54,377 nucleotides of DNA from the NCBI GenBank assembly GCA_903839845.1, contig CAIMEA010000080.1, positions 1-54,377 on the forward strand, given 5' to 3'. The notes under the pieces are model-generated. The model was given only the letters and a program-made list of their open reading frames with translations, was not told where the DNA came from and made no database searches. Source of the DNA: an uncultured Hyphomicrobiales bacterium. Its GTDB lineage: Bacteria > Pseudomonadota > Alphaproteobacteria > Rhizobiales > Xanthobacteraceae. The position numbers were made by a program, and so were the translations under genes. Below are positions 33,780 to 41,781 of this stretch, piece by piece (within the stretch, counting starts at the first letter, position 1; the number at the start of each line of letters is the position of its first letter).

Positions 33780-35426
33780 GTGGCCAAAACGCCGACCAAG
33801 ACGCTCGACAAAACCTATGACGGCATCATTATCGGCGCCGGCCATCACGGCCTGATCCTCGGCAGCTATCTGGCCAAGGCCGGCCTCGACATTCTTTTGG
33901 TGGAGCGGCGGCTGACCTATGGCGGCGGCCTGTGCACACGCGAAATGACCCTGCCGGGCTTTTACCACAACCTGCACTCGATCAACCATTTCCACATCAG
34001 CGAGGCGCCCTGGTTCAAGGACCTGGAGCTTGGCGCGACGGTCAACTACATCACGCCGCGCTACGAATTCGGCCAGGCGCACAATGACGGCACGGCCCTC
34101 GTGCTCGGCCGCGATCTGGAAGAAACGCTGGCCAATATCGCGCGCTTCTCCAAGAAGGATGCGCAGACCTTCCGCGAATGGAACCTGAAGGCGGAAAAGA
34201 TCACGCGCGAGATTTTCCTGCCGGAGCGCTTTGCCGAGCCGTTGCCGCAGGCGGAGCGCGAAGCGCTGCTGCGGCAAACCGAACTCGGCCGCGAATTCCT
34301 CGCCGTCGCCAACCGCCAGCCGCTCGATATGGTCGGCGAACTGTTCGAGAATGAGCATGTGCGCCTGCTGTTCCTGTTCAAGGTGTCGCTGTTCGGCACA
34401 TGGCTGACCGATACGTTGTCGAAGACTTCGCCGATGGGCTCGCTGATCCGCGCCTTCGATCTGGAAAGCGGCTATCAGCTGTGCGAAGGCGGCTCGTTCA
34501 ATCTGGCGCGCGGCCTGATGGAAAGCTTCATCGCCAATGGCGGCCACTTCCAGCCGCAGGTGAATATCGAGAAAATCGTCATCGAGAACGGCAAGGCGAC
34601 CGGCATCGAACTGGTCGGCGGCCGCACCGTGCGGGCGCGCCAGTTCGTCGCCTCGACGATCGATGTGCACCAGACGTTCGAGAAACTGGTCGGCCGCGCG
34701 CAATTGCCGGCGCCGTTTCTTAAAAAGCTCGACGGATTCCAGTACACCGCCTGGAGCCTGTTCGGCCTGCATCACGCGCTCAATGAAAGCCCGCAATTCG
34801 CCGCGGCGAAATTCGATCCGAACATCAACCGCGCCATGAAATGGTCGCTCGGCGCCGAGTCGATGGAGGACCTGTTCGCCGCGCATCAGGACGTGCAGGC
34901 CGGCCGCGTGCCGAAAATCGTCCAGTTCGGCTCCGGGCCGCTCAGCCTGCTCGATCCATCGCAGGCTCCTCCCGGCAAGCACACGACGTATTCCTGGCAC
35001 GTCATGCCGCTCAATCCGGATATCGGCAGCCAGAGCTATGACAGCTGGAAAGAGGATTTCGCCGACCGGATCGAGGACGTGTGGCAGCGCTACTGCCCGA
35101 ACATGTCGAAAGACAACATCCTCGGCCGCTACATCTATACCGGTCGCGAATACACCGAAGAACTCGTCAACATGCGCGGCGGCGACATCTTCATGGGCGC
35201 GTTCAACGCCGAGCAAGTGATGTACAATCACTTCGGCTATCGCTCGCCGATCCCGAACCTGTATAACGCCGGCTCGGCCGGTCATCCCGGCGGCGCGATT
35301 TCCGGCGGCTCGGGCTACATCACCGCCGGCATCATCGCGGAAGAGCTCGGCATCAAGCCGTGGTGGAAGCCGGAGAATGCGCGCGAAGCGCTCGAACAAC
35401 ACGTCAAGAAAGCGAATGCCGCATGA
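33780..35426 (+). CDS. FAD-dependent oxidoreductase (CrtI/phytoene-desaturase-like)
   Basis: A 548-residue flavoprotein. A dinucleotide-binding motif IIGAGHHGLI (17-26) and the CrtI-type LVERRLTYGGGLCTRE follow, and the C-terminus has LYNAGSAGHPGGAISGGSGYITAG, which closes the FAD site. Relatives are desaturases or amine/carotenoid oxidoreductases, most of unknown substrate; no other carotenoid genes are here. The GTG start has GAGGAAA about 8 bases upstream. It overlaps the SDR gene by 4 bases (ATGA), so the two form an operon and probably serve one pathway. Confidence 0.85.
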   Translation: MAKTPTKTLDKTYDGIIIGAGHHGLILGSYLAKAGLDILLVERRLTYGGGLCTREMTLPGFYHNLHSINHFHISEAPWFKDLELGATVNYITPRYEFGQAHNDGTALVLGRDLEETLANIARFSKKDAQTFREWNLKAEKITREIFLPERFAEPLPQAEREALLRQTELGREFLAVANRQPLDMVGELFENEHVRLLFLFKVSLFGTWLTDTLSKTSPMGSLIRAFDLESGYQLCEGGSFNLARGLMESFIANGGHFQPQVNIEKIVIENGKATGIELVGGRTVRARQFVASTIDVHQTFEKLVGRAQLPAPFLKKLDGFQYTAWSLFGLHHALNESPQFAAAKFDPNINRAMKWSLGAESMEDLFAAHQDVQAGRVPKIVQFGSGPLSLLDPSQAPPGKHTTYSWHVMPLNPDIGSQSYDSWKEDFADRIEDVWQRYCPNMSKDNILGRYIYTGREYTEELVNMRGGDIFMGAFNAEQVMYNHFGYRSPIPNLYNAGSAGHPGGAISGGSGYITAGIIAEELGIKPWWKPENAREALEQHVKKANAA

Positions 35427-36211
35427 CCGATACCGATCTCAACAACATCGTCTTCCCGTCGCTGAAGGACCGCGTCGTCATCATTACCGGCGCCGGTCAG
35501 GGCATCGGCCGCGTTTTCGCCAAGGCATTCGGTCTTGCCGGCGCGCGCGTCGTCATTGCCGAGCGCAATGAGGAAAAGGCCGCCGCGGTGTCGCAGGAAG
35601 TCATGCAGGCCGGCGGCCAGGCATTGGCGATCACCACCGACGTCGCCGACGAGGCCTCGATCAAGGAAATGGTCGAACTGGCCACCGACGAATTTGGCGG
35701 CGTCGACGTTTTGATCAACAATGCCGGGATATTCTCGACGCTGGAAATGCGGCCGTTCGACCAGATTCCGCTGGCCGAATGGGAACAGGTGCTGACGGTC
35801 AATCTGACCGGGCCCTTTTTGTGCGCGCGCGCCGTGCTGCCGGCGATGCGCAAGGCCAAATGGGGCCGCATCATCAACATCGCCTCCGGCGCGGTGCGGC
35901 TCGGCCGGCCGAACTATCTGCACTACATCGCCACCAAATCGGCGCTGATCGGCATGAGTCTGTCGATGGCGCGCGAACTCGGCCCCGACAACATCACCGT
36001 CAACGCCATCCTGCCGGGCGCGACCTTCACCGAGATCGAACGCAAGACGGTGACGCCCGAGCAGAAGGTGAAGATTGTCGCGTCGCAGTGCATCCCGCGC
36101 CCGTCGGTGCCGCAGGACCTTGTCGGCGCCGCGTTGTTCCTGGCTTCCGACGCGTCCGGCTTCTTCACCGGACAGAGCCTCAATCTCGACGGCGGCGTGA
36201 CCGGGTCTTAA
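35423..36211 (+). CDS. Short-chain dehydrogenase/reductase (SDR)
   Basis: A 262-residue classical SDR. Cofactor motif TGAGQGIG (22-29), NNAG (99-102), catalytic Ser155, Tyr168 and Lys172 (YIATK). An acidic residue after the second strand (ERNE) suggests NAD preference. It ends in the usual GQSLNLDGGVTGS. It is translationally coupled to the CrtI-like oxidoreductase and could oxidise an alcohol formed by it. The frame from 35360 is inside the upstream gene and is rejected. It is tail to tail with the desaturase gene, 4 bases apart. Confidence 0.92.
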   Translation: MTDTDLNNIVFPSLKDRVVIITGAGQGIGRVFAKAFGLAGARVVIAERNEEKAAAVSQEVMQAGGQALAITTDVADEASIKEMVELATDEFGGVDVLINNAGIFSTLEMRPFDQIPLAEWEQVLTVNLTGPFLCARAVLPAMRKAKWGRIINIASGAVRLGRPNYLHYIATKSALIGMSLSMARELGPDNITVNAILPGATFTEIERKTVTPEQKVKIVASQCIPRPSVPQDLVGAALFLASDASGFFTGQSLNLDGGVTGS

Positions 36212-36215
36212 GTAA

Positions 36216-37265
36216 TCAGACGGTCACGGCGTTCTGCATGCGGCGCATCTCGCGAAACGAGATCAGCTTCCTGTTGCTTTCGTCCCACAGCACCAGACGC
36301 ACGGCCTTGACGCTCTCCCACAACGTGACACGGCCGATTTCGCCGAGTTCGGGATTGTCCTTCAGCACGCGGCCCAGCCGGTAATAGGGAATCCGGCTGC
36401 ACAGATGGTGCACATGGTGAATGCCGATATTGGCGGTGAACCAGCGCAGCACGCTGGGCAAGACGTAATACGAGCTGCCGTGCAGCGCAACCTCGTGCAA
36501 ATTCCAGGTGCGGTTGTCTTCCCACAATGTGTGCTCGAACTGATGCTGCACGTAGAACAGCCAGACGCCGAAGGTCGCGGCCAGAATCGTGACCGGCAGA
36601 TGCACCAGCAGGAAGGCACCGAGGCCGATCTGCCAGATCAAGAGGCCGGCGATCACAGCCGCCGCCGCGTTGGTCGCCTGCGTGCTCAGCCACGGCCGCC
36701 AGCCGGCGCGCATGAAGCCGATCGGCAGGCGGTGCTGGATGATAAACATATAGGCCGGGCCGACGCCGAACATGATCGCCGGATGGCGGTACAGCCGGTA
36801 TTTGAAGCGGCCGAAGCGCGACAGCGCCAGATATTCCTTCACCGTCAGCGTATCGATGTCGCCGATGCCGCGGCGTTCGAGATTGCCGGCGGTGGCGTGA
36901 TGGATGGCATGGCTGCGCCGCCAGAAGTCGTACGGAGTGCAGGTCAAAACGCCGAGGGCGCGGCCGATCCAGTCATTGGCGATTTTCTGGCGAAAGAACG
37001 AGCCATGGCCGCAATCGTGCTGGATCATGAACAGGCGCACCAGGAATCCGGCGGCCGGCACCGACAGGATCAGCGTCAGCCACCAGAAGCCATAGCGATA
37101 GGACAGCCACATCGTCACCCAGAGCGCGACCAAGGGGCCGGCGCTGACGGCGATTTCGGTAATGCTGCGCCAGGTGCTCGGTTCGCGATAGCGCAGCAGT
37201 CTCTGGGTCCAGACGCGCGCATCAATCGGACTGGCGGCAACCGCCGGCGCTTTATCTTGCTGCAA
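36216..37265 (-). CDS. Membrane fatty acid desaturase
   Basis: A 349-residue integral membrane di-iron desaturase with histidine boxes HDCGH (83-87), HAIHH (119-123) and HHVHH (283-287), plus the accessory HQFEH (241-245). It would introduce a double bond into an acyl chain, probably at the Delta-12/omega-6 position by family likeness. A TTG start with AAAGGA 7 bases upstream is preferred; the open frame also reaches a GTG at 37334, which has no ribosome-binding site. It is divergent from the oxidoreductase operon at 37450. Confidence 0.88.
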   Translation of the reverse strand: MQQDKAPAVAASPIDARVWTQRLLRYREPSTWRSITEIAVSAGPLVALWVTMWLSYRYGFWWLTLILSVPAAGFLVRLFMIQHDCGHGSFFRQKIANDWIGRALGVLTCTPYDFWRRSHAIHHATAGNLERRGIGDIDTLTVKEYLALSRFGRFKYRLYRHPAIMFGVGPAYMFIIQHRLPIGFMRAGWRPWLSTQATNAAAAVIAGLLIWQIGLGAFLLVHLPVTILAATFGVWLFYVQHQFEHTLWEDNRTWNLHEVALHGSSYYVLPSVLRWFTANIGIHHVHHLCSRIPYYRLGRVLKDNPELGEIGRVTLWESVKAVRLVLWDESNRKLISFREMRRMQNAVTV

Positions 37266-37383
37266 GCTGATGTCCTTTGCGGCTAAATGTGCGGTACAAG
37301 CCGGCTGGCCCGGAGCGGGCCGCCGCTTACGCACGTTCGCAAGTTGAGGGAAGCTGTAGCTTGATCGTTTACGAGGGCTTTTT

Positions 37384-37403
37384 TATGTCGGTGCATCGAC
37401 ATA
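37384..37403. promoter_or_regulatory. Palindrome in the desaturase/oxidoreductase divergent gap
   Basis: TATGTCG (37384-37390) and CGACATA (37397-37403) form a 7-bp inverted repeat with a 6-base centre, 47 bases before the rightward catabolic unit and 119 bases before the desaturase. It is a candidate operator for one or both directions. Confidence 0.4.
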
Positions 37404-37449
37404 GCAGTATCCGTGAGAAGGTTCCAGCGCGCGCGCCAGGAGTTTCAAC

Positions 37450-38295
37450 ATGATACCGACGGTCGCCATTATTGCACCGGGCAGCATGGGCGCCGGCATC
37501 GCCCGGCGCCTCGCCGATCAAAATGTGAAAGTTCTGACGTCGCTTACCGGGCGCAGCGCAGCAAGCGCAAAACGCGCCAGCGACGCCGGCATGCAGGCTG
37601 TCGCTGACCGCCAGCTCGCGGAGGCCGATTTTCTGTTGTCGATCGTGCCGCCGGGCGAAGCTTTGGCGCTGGCGCAGCGGCTGGCGCCGATCCTGGCAGA
37701 CGCCAATCACAAACCAGTTTATGTAGAATGCAACGCCATCAGTCCGCCGACCATGCTCAAGGTCGCCGACGCCATCAAGCCGACCGGCTGCGGCTTTATC
37801 GGCGCCGCTATCATCGGCCCGCCGCCGAAGCCCGGCTCGAGCAACACAAAAATCTATGCCGCGGGTCCCTTTGCCAAAGACCTCGCCGCGCTGAACGATT
37901 ACGGGCTGATCGTGCGCGTGCTGGACGGACCGCTGACTGCCGCCTCGGCGCTGAAGATGTCCTACGCCGGTATCACCAAGGGTTTCACCGCGCTCGGCGC
38001 GGCGATGATGCTGGCAGCGACGCGCGGCGGTTCGGCCGAGGCGCTGAAGGCGGAGCTGGCCGAGAGCCAAAGTGAACTGCTGGGCTTTCTCGGCAAGTCC
38101 GTGCCGGGCATGTATGCCAAGGCCTATCGCTGGGTGGCGGAGATGGACGAGATCGCCGACTTCATCGGCGAGGAATTCGCCGAGCACGCCATGCAGTCGG
38201 CGGCGGCGCGTTTCTACGAACGCATCGCCGACGATCAGGACGGCCGCAAGGAGGAAATCGCGGTCATGAATAAATTTCTCGGCCGGGCGCCATGA
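37450..38295 (+). CDS. 6-phosphogluconate-dehydrogenase-like NAD(P) oxidoreductase (DUF1932)
   Basis: A 281-residue protein with a Rossmann start that reads IIAPGSMGAGIARRL (the usual GLGxMG is here APGSMG) and a C-terminal helical domain of the DUF1932 type, with the conserved Lys in ASALKMSYAGITKGF. Relatives reduce or oxidise beta-hydroxy acids. First gene of a long rightward catabolic unit; its stop overlaps the next start by 4 bases (ATGA). The precise reaction cannot be told from sequence. Confidence 0.82.
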   Translation: MIPTVAIIAPGSMGAGIARRLADQNVKVLTSLTGRSAASAKRASDAGMQAVADRQLAEADFLLSIVPPGEALALAQRLAPILADANHKPVYVECNAISPPTMLKVADAIKPTGCGFIGAAIIGPPPKPGSSNTKIYAAGPFAKDLAALNDYGLIVRVLDGPLTAASALKMSYAGITKGFTALGAAMMLAATRGGSAEALKAELAESQSELLGFLGKSVPGMYAKAYRWVAEMDEIADFIGEEFAEHAMQSAAARFYERIADDQDGRKEEIAVMNKFLGRAP

Positions 38296-39095
38296 GCGAA
38301 CAAGTCGTCATTACTCGGATCGAGGCCGGTTACCGCATTCTGACGCTGAACCGGCCGGACAGGCTCAATGCCTTTAACGAGGCGATGCACGAAGCGTTGC
38401 GCGTGGCGATCGACGACGCCGAGGCGGATGTGGACTGCCGCGCGTTGATGATCACCGGCGCGGGCCGCGCCTTCTGCTCGGGACAGGATCTCAACGACCG
38501 TCTGCTCAAGCCCGGCGACAAGTCGAAGACGCGCGACTCGCTCGAGCGCAATTACAATCCACTGGTGCGGCGGCTGCGCGCGCTGCCGTTCCCCACCATC
38601 GCCGCCGTCAATGGCGTCGCCGCCGGCGCCGGCTGCAACATCGCGCTGGCCTGCGACATCGTGGTCGCTGCGAAGTCGGCGACCTTCACGCAATCCTTCG
38701 CCCGCGTCGGTCTCATTCCGGATTCGGGCGGCACCTTCTTTCTGCCGCGGCTGGTCGGCGACGCGCGGGCGCGCGGCCTGGCGCTGATCGCGCAGGAACT
38801 GAAAGCCGAGAAGGCCGCGGAATGGGGCATGATCTGGCGTTGCGTCGACGACAACGCGCTGCTCTACGAGGCGCAGCGCATCTGTCAGCATTTCAGTATC
38901 GCGCCGACGCAGGGGCTGTCGCTGATCAAGCAGGCGCTCAATGCATCGGCGGCCAATACGCTCGACGAGCAGCTCGATCTCGAGCGCGACCTGCAACATG
39001 CGGCGAGCGAACTGCCGGATTATGCCGAGGGCGTGCGCGCCTTCATCGAAAAGCGGAAACCGACATTCAACGGACGTAAAGGCAAAGCGGAATGA
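38292..39095 (+). CDS. Enoyl-CoA hydratase/isomerase (PaaG-like)
   Basis: A 267-residue crotonase-fold protein. The segments GAGRAFCSGQDLNDR, AVNGVAAGAGCNIALACD and FTQSFARVGLIPDSGG make the CoA pocket and oxyanion hole; it most resembles PaaG-type isomerases of phenylacetate degradation. The Asp in IPDSGG is the usual catalytic acid position. Its role here would be hydration or isomerisation of a CoA-bound ring-derived intermediate. Coupled by ATGA overlaps to both neighbours. Confidence 0.88.
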   Translation: MSEQVVITRIEAGYRILTLNRPDRLNAFNEAMHEALRVAIDDAEADVDCRALMITGAGRAFCSGQDLNDRLLKPGDKSKTRDSLERNYNPLVRRLRALPFPTIAAVNGVAAGAGCNIALACDIVVAAKSATFTQSFARVGLIPDSGGTFFLPRLVGDARARGLALIAQELKAEKAAEWGMIWRCVDDNALLYEAQRICQHFSIAPTQGLSLIKQALNASAANTLDEQLDLERDLQHAASELPDYAEGVRAFIEKRKPTFNGRKGKAE

Positions 39096-40018
39096 CGACC
39101 AACACGGCAAGAGTGCGCGCGCTGCGCAGCATCGATATCACCATGACCGACACGGCCAAGGCTCTGTCGTTTTTTACCGACGCCTGGCTCCTGACGCCGG
39201 TCACTGAGGCCAAGGGCGTGCATTATCTGCGCGGCACCGGCGCCTTTCATCACATCCTCAGCCTGCGTCAGGCGCCGCAAACCGCGCTGATCCGCATGGT
39301 GTTCGACGCCGCCGACCGGGCGTCGGTCGATGCCATTCACGCGCAGGCGGTGGCGCATGGGCTGAAGACCATCGACGCGCCGCGCGCGCTCAAAAGCCCG
39401 CATGGCGATTACGGCTTCGGCTACAAGGACCCGGAAGGCCGCAACGTCGCCGTGGTCTGCGGCGCGGCCGATCATGCCGACACCGCCGACAGCGCGGACC
39501 GGCCGCGCAAGATTTCGCACATCAACCTGAACAATTCCGATCCCGACGCCACCTTCGCCTGCTTCCGCGATGTGCTCGGCTTCAGGCTCACCGACACGAC
39601 CAAGAAAATGCGCTTCATCTCCTGCGGCAGCGATCATCACAGCGTGGTGCTCGGCTTCGGCGGCGGCACGACACTCAATCATATTGCCTTCGAGATGCCC
39701 GATCTCGATTCGGTGATGCGCGGCGCCGGCCGCATGCGCGACAATGGCCGCGGCATCGAATGGGGCCCCGGCCGCCATGGCCCCGGGCAAAATGTGTTCT
39801 GCTATTTCCTCGGGCCGGAAAACATGCCGATCGAATATACCGGCGAGATGCAGCAGATCGACGACAGCTACCGCGTCGGCCAACCGGATGACTGGAAATG
39901 GCCGCCGGGTCGGCTCGATCACTGGGGCATCACCGCCAAACCGAGCGAGCGCATGGAAGTGGCCGGGCAGAATTATCTCTTCACCGCCGACGGCTGGCGC
40001 CTCGATGAGTGGCGATAG
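39092..40018 (+). CDS. VOC-family extradiol dioxygenase-like protein, second copy
   Basis: A 308-residue two-module VOC protein. Likely metal ligands are His143 (ISHINL), His197 (LNHIAF) and Glu248 (MPIEYTGE). It shares WGPGRHGPG (224-232) with the protein at 11747-12613 and is its paralogue, though overall identity is modest by eye. It would cleave a dihydroxylated ring in the pathway of this operon. It is coupled to the upstream gene by a 4-base overlap, and the next gene starts 9 bases after it. Confidence 0.85.
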   Translation: MTTNTARVRALRSIDITMTDTAKALSFFTDAWLLTPVTEAKGVHYLRGTGAFHHILSLRQAPQTALIRMVFDAADRASVDAIHAQAVAHGLKTIDAPRALKSPHGDYGFGYKDPEGRNVAVVCGAADHADTADSADRPRKISHINLNNSDPDATFACFRDVLGFRLTDTTKKMRFISCGSDHHSVVLGFGGGTTLNHIAFEMPDLDSVMRGAGRMRDNGRGIEWGPGRHGPGQNVFCYFLGPENMPIEYTGEMQQIDDSYRVGQPDDWKWPPGRLDHWGITAKPSERMEVAGQNYLFTADGWRLDEWR

Positions 40019-40027
40019 GAGCTATCC

Positions 40028-40843
40028 ATGAACAAGCCATCTCTCCGCATCGGCATTGCTGGCCTTGGCGCCGTCGGACTCGACGTCGCGCGCCGGCTAA
40101 TCGATGGCGCCATCCCGGGCATGACGCTGACCGCGGTCGCGGTGCGCGATGCCGACAAGGCGCGCCGCGCGCTGCCGCAGATCGGCGACCTGGTCGCGCT
40201 GCGCACGCTCGAAACGCTTGCTGACGAATGCGATGTGGTTGTGGAGTGCCTGCCGCCGGCCTTGTTCCGCGGCATCGCGATTCCGGTCATCGACAAGGGC
40301 CGCATCTTCATGCCGCTGTCGGCCGGACAGCTTCTGCACCATGGCGACCTGATCGAGCGCGCCAAGGCGAGCGGCGCGCGCATCATCGTGCCGACCGGCG
40401 CGCTGATCGGCTTCGACGCCGTGCGCGGCGCCGCTGAGGGCACCATTCATTCGGTCGAGATGGTAACCCGCAAGCCGCCGGCCGGGCTTGAAGGCGCGCC
40501 CTATCTCGTCGAGCGCGGTCTTTCCGTGCTCGGCGTCACCGAGCCGACGAAGGTGTTCGACGGATCGGCGCGCGACGGCGCGGCGGGCTTTCCCGCCAAC
40601 GTCAATGTGGCGGCGGCGCTAAGCCTGGCCGGCATCGGGCCGGATCGTACACGGTTGCAGATCTGGGCCGACCCGACCGTGACCCGCAACACCCACACCA
40701 TCAAAGTCGACGCCGATACCGTGCGCTTCACCATGACGATCGAGAACGTGCCCTCGGACAACCCGCGCACGGGAAAAAGCGTGGCGCCCTCGACCATCGC
40801 CGCCTTGCGCGGGCTGGTGTCGGAATTGAAGGTCGGCAGCTAG
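40028..40843 (+). CDS. L-aspartate dehydrogenase-like protein
   Basis: A 271-residue protein that matches aspartate dehydrogenase over its length: cofactor motif GLGAVG (12-17), PTGALIG (122-128), TRKP (147-150), FPANVNVAAALSLAG (188-202), catalytic-type His223 in RNTHTI and PSDNPRTG (242-249). The family converts aspartate to iminoaspartate/oxaloacetate with NAD(P). It has no NAD-synthesis partners (nadA, nadC) here but sits in a catabolic operon, so it may release or fix ammonia from an amino or imino intermediate; that is inference. Confidence 0.88.
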   Translation: MNKPSLRIGIAGLGAVGLDVARRLIDGAIPGMTLTAVAVRDADKARRALPQIGDLVALRTLETLADECDVVVECLPPALFRGIAIPVIDKGRIFMPLSAGQLLHHGDLIERAKASGARIIVPTGALIGFDAVRGAAEGTIHSVEMVTRKPPAGLEGAPYLVERGLSVLGVTEPTKVFDGSARDGAAGFPANVNVAAALSLAGIGPDRTRLQIWADPTVTRNTHTIKVDADTVRFTMTIENVPSDNPRTGKSVAPSTIAALRGLVSELKVGS

Positions 40844-40923
40844 GCTCCGCCCCTGACGCGGAGTGCGTTGACTCGCCCGATCCGAGATCGTTAGCATACA
40901 AGCGATTTTGGAGAGCGACCGTC

Positions 40924-41781
40924 ATGAAGCCAGCGCCCTTCGTCCGCCATGTGCCGCGCACACTTGATCAGGCGCTGGCGATCCTGTCGCAGGTGGCGGG
41001 CCAGGACGGCCGCATTCTGGCCGGCGGCCAGAGCCTGGTGCCGATCATGGCCTTCCGGCTGGCGAAGCCGGCGCACCTCATCGATATCAATGAAGTTGCC
41101 GGTCTCGACCAGCTGGCAAGCGACGGCAAAATGCTGAGCATCGGCGCGCGGGTGCGGCACGCGGCCTTTCATGCGCCCGTGGCCGATAACCGGCTCGCCG
41201 CCCTGCTCACTTATGTGGCGCACCACATCGCGCATTATCCGATCCGCATGCGCGGCACTTTCTGCGGCAGTCTGGCGCACGCCGACCCGGCTTCCGAATG
41301 GTGCCTGACCGCGGCGACGCTCGGCGCCACGATGATTGCCATGAGCCAGCGCGGCACGCGCGAGATCGCGGCGAAGGATTTCTTTGAAGGCATCATGGCG
41401 ACGGCTTTGGCCGAGGACGAATTGCTGGCCGAAGTACGCCTGCCTTTGCTGGCGAGCGACGCGAAATTCGGCTTCTACGAATTCAACCGTCGCGCCGGCG
41501 ACTTTGCGATGGCGTCGTCGCTGGTCACCTATCGTATCGTTGACGGCAAGATCGCCGAAGCGCGCGTCGGCGTCGGCGGCGCCGAAAGCGCGCCGCGCAG
41601 AATCACGGAAGCCGAAACGGCGCTAAATGGCGCGACGCCGGACGACGATGCCTTCCGCGCGGCGGCGGAAGCCGCGCGCGACGCCATCGATCCGCTCGAA
41701 GATCACCAGACCGATGCCGCCTATCGCCGCGATCTGGTGCGCGCAGTGGTGCGCCGCGCGCTGGAGCATTCGCTCACATGA
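40924..41781 (+). CDS. Xanthine-dehydrogenase-family FAD-binding subunit (CoxM-like)
   Basis: A 285-residue medium subunit. FAD-binding segments AGGQSLVP (33-40) and GTFCGSLAHADPASEW (111-126) are the two usual contacts. It passes electrons from the iron-sulfur subunit to FAD and on to an acceptor. First of three genes for a molybdenum hydroxylase (order FAD, Mo, Fe-S), overlapping the next gene by 4 bases. An 80-base gap separates it from the aspartate-dehydrogenase-like gene. Confidence 0.9.
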   Translation: MKPAPFVRHVPRTLDQALAILSQVAGQDGRILAGGQSLVPIMAFRLAKPAHLIDINEVAGLDQLASDGKMLSIGARVRHAAFHAPVADNRLAALLTYVAHHIAHYPIRMRGTFCGSLAHADPASEWCLTAATLGATMIAMSQRGTREIAAKDFFEGIMATALAEDELLAEVRLPLLASDAKFGFYEFNRRAGDFAMASSLVTYRIVDGKIAEARVGVGGAESAPRRITEAETALNGATPDDDAFRAAAEAARDAIDPLEDHQTDAAYRRDLVRAVVRRALEHSLT

